A stretch of 64,000 bases of DNA from Streptococcaceae bacterium AF77-01CM03A (GTDB lineage: Bacteria > Bacillota > Bacilli > Lactobacillales > Streptococcaceae), in the NCBI GenBank assembly GCA_027665725.1, contig JAQDDS010000002.1, positions 186,001 to 250,000 on the forward strand, in the 5' to 3' direction. Within the stretch, counting starts at the first letter, position 1; each line of letters opens with the position of its first letter. The notes beneath the pieces are model-generated. The model saw nothing but the letters and a program-made list of their open reading frames with translations, ran no database searches and was not told the origin of the DNA. A program made the translations under genes and the position numbers. Below, in pieces: positions 59,478-64,000 of the stretch.

Positions 59478-60431
59478 ATGGATTTTGAAAAAATTGAACA
59501 AGCATATACCTATTTACTAGAAAACGTCCAAATCATTCAAAACGATTTGGCGACAAGCTTTTATGATGCCTTGATTGAACAAAATGGGATCTATCTCGAT
59601 GGTCAAACCGCTCTGGAGCAAGTCAAAAAAAATAACCAGGCCTTAAAACGTTTGGCACTTCGAAAAGAGGAGTGGTTACGGACCTATCAATTTTTGTTAA
59701 TGAAGGCAGCGCAAACAGAACCTCTTCAAGCCAATCACCAGTTCACACCGGATGCGGTTGGTCACTTGATGATTTTTATCATAGAACAACTTTTCCCTGC
59801 TGAAAATGTGAGTCTATTAGAGTTGGGGTCTGGGATGGGAATTCTGGGAGCTAGCTTCTTAACGTCCATGAACAAAAAGGTAGATTACCTGGGAATAGAA
59901 CTTGATGACCTCTTGATTGACTTGGCAGCAAGTATGGCGGAAGTAATGGATCTTCAAATGGGCTTTGTCCAAGGAGATGCAGTACGTCCACAAGTATTAA
60001 AAGAGAGTGATATTATTGTGAGCGACCTGCCTGTTGGTTACTATCCAGATGATCAGACAGCCTCACGTTATCAAGTAGCGGCTAAGAATGAACAAACTTA
60101 TGCTCATCATTTGTTAATGGAACAATCACTCAAGTATCTCAGAACAGGAGGCTATGCGATTTTTCTAGCTCCAACAGATCTCCTGACAAGCCCTCAGAGT
60201 GAACTTTTGAAATCATGGCTCACTGACCAGGCTCAACTAGTGGCCATTATTGCCTTACCAGAGGATCTCTTCGCTCAAGGAGCCCAATCTAAAACCATTT
60301 TTGTCCTCCAGAAGAAGACCGTAGAAGGGGTTGAACCATTTGTTTATCCACTTACCAGTCTTCGTGACCCTGAGATTTTGATGGAATTTAAGGAAAATTT
60401 TCAAAATTGGTGTCAAGGGCATGAAATCTAG
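59478..60431 (+). CDS. class I SAM-dependent methyltransferase, N6-adenine type (YtxK-like)
   Basis: A 317-residue protein: helical N-terminal part (about 1-100), then a methyltransferase domain with SAM motif LELGSGMGILGAS and the SDLPVGYYP motif that resembles the NPPY/DPPY catalytic box. In streptococci and Bacillus this gene usually sits between the late competence pilus operon and ackA. Here it lies behind pyrG, yet still precedes ackA. The target is unknown. Confidence 0.85.
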   Translation: MDFEKIEQAYTYLLENVQIIQNDLATSFYDALIEQNGIYLDGQTALEQVKKNNQALKRLALRKEEWLRTYQFLLMKAAQTEPLQANHQFTPDAVGHLMIFIIEQLFPAENVSLLELGSGMGILGASFLTSMNKKVDYLGIELDDLLIDLAASMAEVMDLQMGFVQGDAVRPQVLKESDIIVSDLPVGYYPDDQTASRYQVAAKNEQTYAHHLLMEQSLKYLRTGGYAIFLAPTDLLTSPQSELLKSWLTDQAQLVAIIALPEDLFAQGAQSKTIFVLQKKTVEGVEPFVYPLTSLRDPEILMEFKENFQNWCQGHEI

Positions 60432-60443
60432 TGTAAATTTTGA

Positions 60444-60468
60444 TATAATAGTTGAAAACGCTTAAAAA
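60444..60468 (+). promoter_or_regulatory. ackA promoter with candidate cre site
   Basis: Extended -10 TGATATAAT (TATAAT 60444-60449). TTGAAAACGCTTAAAAA (60452-60468) matches the CcpA cre consensus core (TG-N-NANCGN) with a mismatch in the distal half. Its position at or just after the start site would favour repression, unlike the upstream activating cre of Bacillus ackA. Confidence 0.55.
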
Positions 60469-60481
60469 GGGGAATAAATTT

Positions 60482-61672
60482 ATGACAAAAACCATTGCAA
60501 TTAACGCTGGAAGCTCTAGCTTGAAATGGCAACTTTATCAAATGCCAGAAGAAAAGGTGCTTGCAAAAGGTTTAATTGAGCGAATCGGATTGAAGGATTC
60601 TGTTTCAACAGTTAAGTTTGATGGTCGTTCTGAAGAACAAGTTCTTGATATTGAAAACCATACCTTGGCAGTTAAGATTTTACTTGATGACTTGATTCGT
60701 TTTGAAATTATTAAATCTTATGATGAAATTACTGGTGTTGGACACCGTGTCGTTGCAGGTGGAGAGTACTTCAAAGAGTCTACAGTTGTTGAAGGCGATG
60801 TCTTAGAAAAAATTGAAGAACTAGGACTTCTTGCTCCATTGCACAACCCTGCAAATGCTGCTGGTATTCGTGCCTTCAAAGAATTGTTACCAGATATCAC
60901 AAGTGTAGCGGTCTTTGATACGTCATTCCATACAACAATGCCAGAAAAAGCATACCGTTATCCATTACCAACTAAGTACTATACAGAAAACAAGGTTCGT
61001 AAATATGGAGCACACGGTACAAGCCACCAGTACGTTGCTCAAGAAGCAGCAAAACTTTTGGGACGCCCACTAGAAGAGTTGAAATTGATCACTTGCCATA
61101 TCGGTAATGGTGCTTCTATCACAGCTGTTAAGGGAGGTCAATCAATCGATACCTCTATGGGATTCACTCCACTTGCTGGTGTTATGATGGGAACAAGAAC
61201 TGGTGATATTGACCCAGCAATCATTCCTTATTTGATGGAACATACAGATGACTTCAAAACTCCAGAAGATATCAGCCGTGTTCTAAACCGTGAATCTGGT
61301 CTTCAGGCCGTTTCAGGCTTATCAAGTGACATGCGTGATGTTCAGAACGGTGTGAACGAAGGCAATCACGATGCTATTCTTGCCTTTGAAATGTATGTTG
61401 ACCGTATCCAAAAACATATTGGCCAATACTTGGCAGTCCTAAACGGAGCTGATGCCATCATCTTTACGGCTGGTGTTGGTGAAAATGCAACGCTTGTCCG
61501 TGAGAAAGTCATCTCAGGTATTTCTTGGTTTGGCTGTGATGTAGATCCAGAGAAAAATGTTTTTGGTGTAACTGGAGACATCTCTACAGATGCTGCAAAA
61601 ATTCGTGTCCTTGTCATTCCAACTGATGAAGAACTTGTTATTGCGCGTGATGTTGAGCGTTTGAAAAAATAA
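60482..61672 (+). CDS. ackA: acetate kinase
   Basis: Converts acetyl phosphate and ADP to acetate and ATP, the energy-yielding end of the Pta-AckA route. With PflB (start of the window) it accounts for acetate formation. It has 396 residues. The N-terminal [42 protein letters not shown] and IFTAGVGEN are family motifs. The start [10 protein letters not shown] follows AAAGGGGAATAAATTT; an ATG ten codons upstream lies close to the promoter and is not supported. Confidence 0.96.
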   Translation: MTKTIAINAGSSSLKWQLYQMPEEKVLAKGLIERIGLKDSVSTVKFDGRSEEQVLDIENHTLAVKILLDDLIRFEIIKSYDEITGVGHRVVAGGEYFKESTVVEGDVLEKIEELGLLAPLHNPANAAGIRAFKELLPDITSVAVFDTSFHTTMPEKAYRYPLPTKYYTENKVRKYGAHGTSHQYVAQEAAKLLGRPLEELKLITCHIGNGASITAVKGGQSIDTSMGFTPLAGVMMGTRTGDIDPAIIPYLMEHTDDFKTPEDISRVLNRESGLQAVSGLSSDMRDVQNGVNEGNHDAILAFEMYVDRIQKHIGQYLAVLNGADAIIFTAGVGENATLVREKVISGISWFGCDVDPEKNVFGVTGDISTDAAKIRVLVIPTDEELVIARDVERLKK

Positions 61673-61677
61673 ACGAT

Positions 61678-61714
61678 AAGAAAATCGACCTTCTTGAAAG
61701 AGAGGTCGATTTTT
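61678..61714. terminator. terminator between ackA and birA
   Basis: Stem AAAATCGACCT / AGGTCGATTTT with a T-tract; symmetric, so it can serve both convergent genes. Confidence 0.9.
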
Positions 61715-61731
61715 AAGTTATTGACGAGTGT

Positions 61732-62667
61732 TTACCATTTGGTAAGCGAAACTTCGCCACTATTGAGCCAAATTTTTTCACCAGTAGCTAATTGGATCTG
61801 TAGTTGACCCTGGTCAGAGATATCACAAGCTTTTCCTGAGATGATTTCTTGATCTTTCTTAAAGGAAATTTCTTTGCCTAAAACAATTGATTGTTTTTTA
61901 TAAAGGTAAAGCAGCTCATCGGTCTCTGTTTCGTAGAAACATTTCCAGATTTCTGCAATCAGCTCGTTGCGAGTGATTGGGCTATTTTGAGAGAAGAGAC
62001 TTCCAGCTTTCCCTTGTAGGTTTTTTGGGAAATCAGCTATAGAAAAGTTGATACCAACACCAATAATAACATCTGTGACAAGACCGGTTTCGACAGAAGT
62101 GATGGCTTCAGTTAGAATACCGGCTATTTTTTTCTGATTTAGGTATAAATCATTTACCCATTTGATATCTAAATCAATCAAACAAAGATTTTTAACAGCC
62201 TTATAAATTGCAGCTGCAGTCAGGAGTGTATAGGCAGGTAGATCTAGATAAGAGAGATTGGGCTTGAGGTGGAGAGACATATAGATTCCCCCCTTTTCTG
62301 GAGAGTAGTAGGGACGTTGAAATCGACCACGGCCCATCGTTTGACTAGTCGAGAGGTAGAGTGTATCTCCTTTTGCGCCAGCTTCCATGGCCTCCTTGGC
62401 ATCACTTTGGGTTGATTTGGTGATAGGTTTAAATTGAACTGAGATTGGGCTGTTAGCTTCTATTTCTTGAGGTAAGATTAGGTCACCATGAAGAAGTTTG
62501 TAGCCACGGTTTTTGATGCTGTCAATTTCTAAACCTTCTTGTTGGAGGCGTTGGATAGCCTTCCAAACAGAGGTGCGAGAGAGGTTTAATAGTTCAGCGA
62601 TTTTCTCTCCGCTTAAATAATCTGTTTCATGAGCTAAGATTTTGTAAACTTCTTGGTAGGATTTCAT
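61732..62667 (-). CDS. birA: biotin-protein ligase / biotin operon repressor BirA
   Basis: Attaches biotin to acetyl-CoA carboxylase and can repress biotin genes through its helix-turn-helix. It has 311 residues: an N-terminal winged helix (about 1-60, SGEKIAELLNLSRTSVWKAI), a catalytic domain with GRGRFQRPYYSPEKGGIY and KWVNDLYL, and a C-terminal SH3-like domain. The start MKSYQEVYK follows AAAGGACCT. A minus-strand extended -10 TACAAT (62697-62702) lies upstream. Confidence 0.94.
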   Translation of the reverse strand: MKSYQEVYKILAHETDYLSGEKIAELLNLSRTSVWKAIQRLQQEGLEIDSIKNRGYKLLHGDLILPQEIEANSPISVQFKPITKSTQSDAKEAMEAGAKGDTLYLSTSQTMGRGRFQRPYYSPEKGGIYMSLHLKPNLSYLDLPAYTLLTAAAIYKAVKNLCLIDLDIKWVNDLYLNQKKIAGILTEAITSVETGLVTDVIIGVGINFSIADFPKNLQGKAGSLFSQNSPITRNELIAEIWKCFYETETDELLYLYKKQSIVLGKEISFKKDQEIISGKACDISDQGQLQIQLATGEKIWLNSGEVSLTKW

Positions 62668-62878
62668 ACTAGGTCCTTTCTGGAACAACTAGATTTATTG
62701 TACCATATTTTTAAAAAAGGATGCGTGGTTTAAGAGATATCTTCACCCACTATAAAATTTTACCTAGTTTTAGTTAGGGTGCCATGGACAAAGTGGTTTT
62801 CAAATCATTTGAAAAATGGTAAAATGTTTTAATAGTTTATTTATCTGAGCTTTATAGCGCAGAGAGAAAGGATCTGTT

Positions 62879-64000
62879 GTGAAATCAATAGGTATCATTG
62901 AAAAATTGAAAGGCTTATCCAAGCAAGAGCTAGTCTTGCTAGCTGTTATTCTAAGTATTTTCTTGCCTTTTTATATTTTCGTTATTATTTTCATCGCCTA
63001 CTTAATAGGTCTTATATTTACAGGAGAGATGAAGGGGATATTAAAACGATTATCCCACCATTCTATCTTACTTTTATTTATTGGCTATAGTGGTGTTATC
63101 TCTCTTTTAGCTCAAAATGTGATGGGGATGGTTTCCACTTTAGGAATGTTCCTCTTTGCAATCTTCTTTTACTATTACCAAGCCCATTTAACCCCTAAGT
63201 TTTTCAGATTAGTATTGCAATCGGTTATGTCGCTTAGTGTGCTAGCATCAGTTTTTGCAGCCTTGGAGCATTTTCAAATTGTAAAGAAATTTGATTATAC
63301 TTTCTTATCCCCTAAGATGCAGGTCTGGCATCAAAACCGAGCAGAAGTAGCCTTCTTTAATCCTAATTATTATGGAATTATCTGTTGCTTCTGTATTATG
63401 ATTGGATTTTACTTAATTAGTACAACTAAATTGAGATGGTTGAGAATTTTCTCTGTGATTGCAATTTTTGCGAATTTGTTTGGATTAAATTTCACCCAAA
63501 ATAGAACAGCTTTTCCAGCTATTATCTTTGGTGCGATTATTTATCTTTTCACTACCATTAAGAACTGGCGTGCCTTCTGGCTCAGTATTGGAGTATTTGG
63601 TGTTGGTCTAGCCTTCCTCTTCTCGAGTGATTTGGGAGTTCGAATGGGAACGCTCGATTCATCTATGGAAGAACGAGTGTCGATCTGGAATGCTGGTATG
63701 ACCTTATTCAAACAAAATCCCTTCTGGGGTGAGGGTCCCCTAACCTATATGCACTCTTACCCTCGTATTTTTGCTCCTTATCACGAACATGCTCATAGTA
63801 TATACATTGATACGATATTGAGTTACGGTGTGGTTGGAACGGTATTGTTAGGAATAGCTTCTTCTGGTCCAATTCGAATGTTGATTGATATGAGTCAGGA
63901 GCCGAGCAAGCGTCCGATTGTTGGTCTTTATCTTTCGTTTTTAACAGTAGTTGCTGTGCATGGAATTTTTGATTTGGCCCTCTTTTGGATTCAATCCTCC
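62879..64000 (+). CDS. O-antigen ligase/polymerase-like (WaaL/Wzy/TacL-type) membrane protein, 3' end cut
   Basis: Open frame of 374 codons starting with GTG after GAGAAAGGATCT and running off the window. It has about ten membrane helices and a large extracytoplasmic loop with the Wzy_C/O-antigen ligase motif YHEHAHSIYIDTILSYGVVG and WGEGPLTYM. Members join undecaprenyl-linked glycans to acceptors. In pneumococcus one such protein, TacL, attaches teichoic acid chains to the glycolipid anchor, which would fit the choline-binding protein seen here, but a different glycan is possible. Upstream: TAAAAT (62820-62825) with extended TGG. Confidence 0.82.
   Translation, partial: MKSIGIIEKLKGLSKQELVLLAVILSIFLPFYIFVIIFIAYLIGLIFTGEMKGILKRLSHHSILLLFIGYSGVISLLAQNVMGMVSTLGMFLFAIFFYYYQAHLTPKFFRLVLQSVMSLSVLASVFAALEHFQIVKKFDYTFLSPKMQVWHQNRAEVAFFNPNYYGIICCFCIMIGFYLISTTKLRWLRIFSVIAIFANLFGLNFTQNRTAFPAIIFGAIIYLFTTIKNWRAFWLSIGVFGVGLAFLFSSDLGVRMGTLDSSMEERVSIWNAGMTLFKQNPFWGEGPLTYMHSYPRIFAPYHEHAHSIYIDTILSYGVVGTVLLGIASSGPIRMLIDMSQEPSKRPIVGLYLSFLTVVAVHGIFDLALFWIQSS

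Overview
The window looks like chromosomal DNA of a mitis-group Streptococcus (S. oralis / S. mitis / S. infantis type, close to but not S. pneumoniae). The base composition is low-GC. Many proteins are close to pneumococcal ones recalled from memory: AliA, Pbp1A, GpsB, MapZ, RitR with Asn53 and Cys128, a CbpC/CbpJ-like choline-binding protein, LdcB, and the mevalonate-LiaFSR block. A BOX-type intergenic repeat is also present. No rRNA, tRNA, prophage, intact insertion sequence or replication origin was seen.

Layout. 1-5.2 kb: 3' part of pflB, then CtsR-controlled clpL and convergent luxS. 5.3-9.9 kb: an LPXTG-anchored SEC10/PgrA-type surface protein and aliA, lying where pneumococcus carries dexB and the capsule locus. 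9.9-20.1 kb: cell-wall and division genes (pbp1A-recU, YpsA-like, gpsB, rnpB, an rRNA methyltransferase, mapZ), then gnd, ritR and a choline-binding protein. 20.2-26.4 kb: mvaK1-mvaD-mvaK2-fni as overlapping genes, followed by liaF-liaS-liaR. 26.5-36.3 kb: tig; rnhC-lepB-recD2 on the minus strand; zapA-cvpA-mutS2; a TDT/TehA-type transporter. 36.3-38.9 kb: accessory island. 38.9-47.3 kb: amino-acid and peptide use (substrate-binding lipoprotein, nitroreductase, pepV, UDG-family, rhodanese, brnQ, DUF1307 lipoprotein, pepA, HIT, ldcB). 47.3-51.2 kb: T-box-controlled pheS and pheT. 51.3-56.3 kb: two ABC systems, the second with a TetR regulator. 56.3-56.8 kb: structured repeats and gene debris. 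56.9-64 kb: rpoE, pyrG with a nucleotide-sensing leader, a methyltransferase, ackA, birA and a partial O-antigen-ligase/TacL-like membrane protein.

The most unusual find is at 36.37-36.95 kb. A complete-looking type II-A tracrRNA gene (extended -10 promoter, anti-repeat, tracr hairpins, terminator) faces a single 36-nt type II-A CRISPR repeat about 420 bp away on the opposite strand. No cas9, cas1, cas2 or csn2 lies between them; there is only one unrecognised 77-codon ORF. This appears to be the skeleton of a lost type II-A CRISPR-Cas locus whose tracrRNA may still be transcribed. Next to it is an XRE regulator with DUF3278-type membrane proteins and an inverted-repeat operator over its promoter.

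Several RNA- or operator-level controls are readable directly: a CtsR box and a 30-codon leader ORF before clpL, a Phe T-box, a GGGC start plus attenuator before pyrG, a candidate cre site at ackA, and overlapping palindromes before the TetR gene. Gene order departs from what I recall for pneumococcus at pflB/clpL, luxS/aliA and pyrG/methyltransferase-ackA. These statements rest on memory of the family and not on a search.
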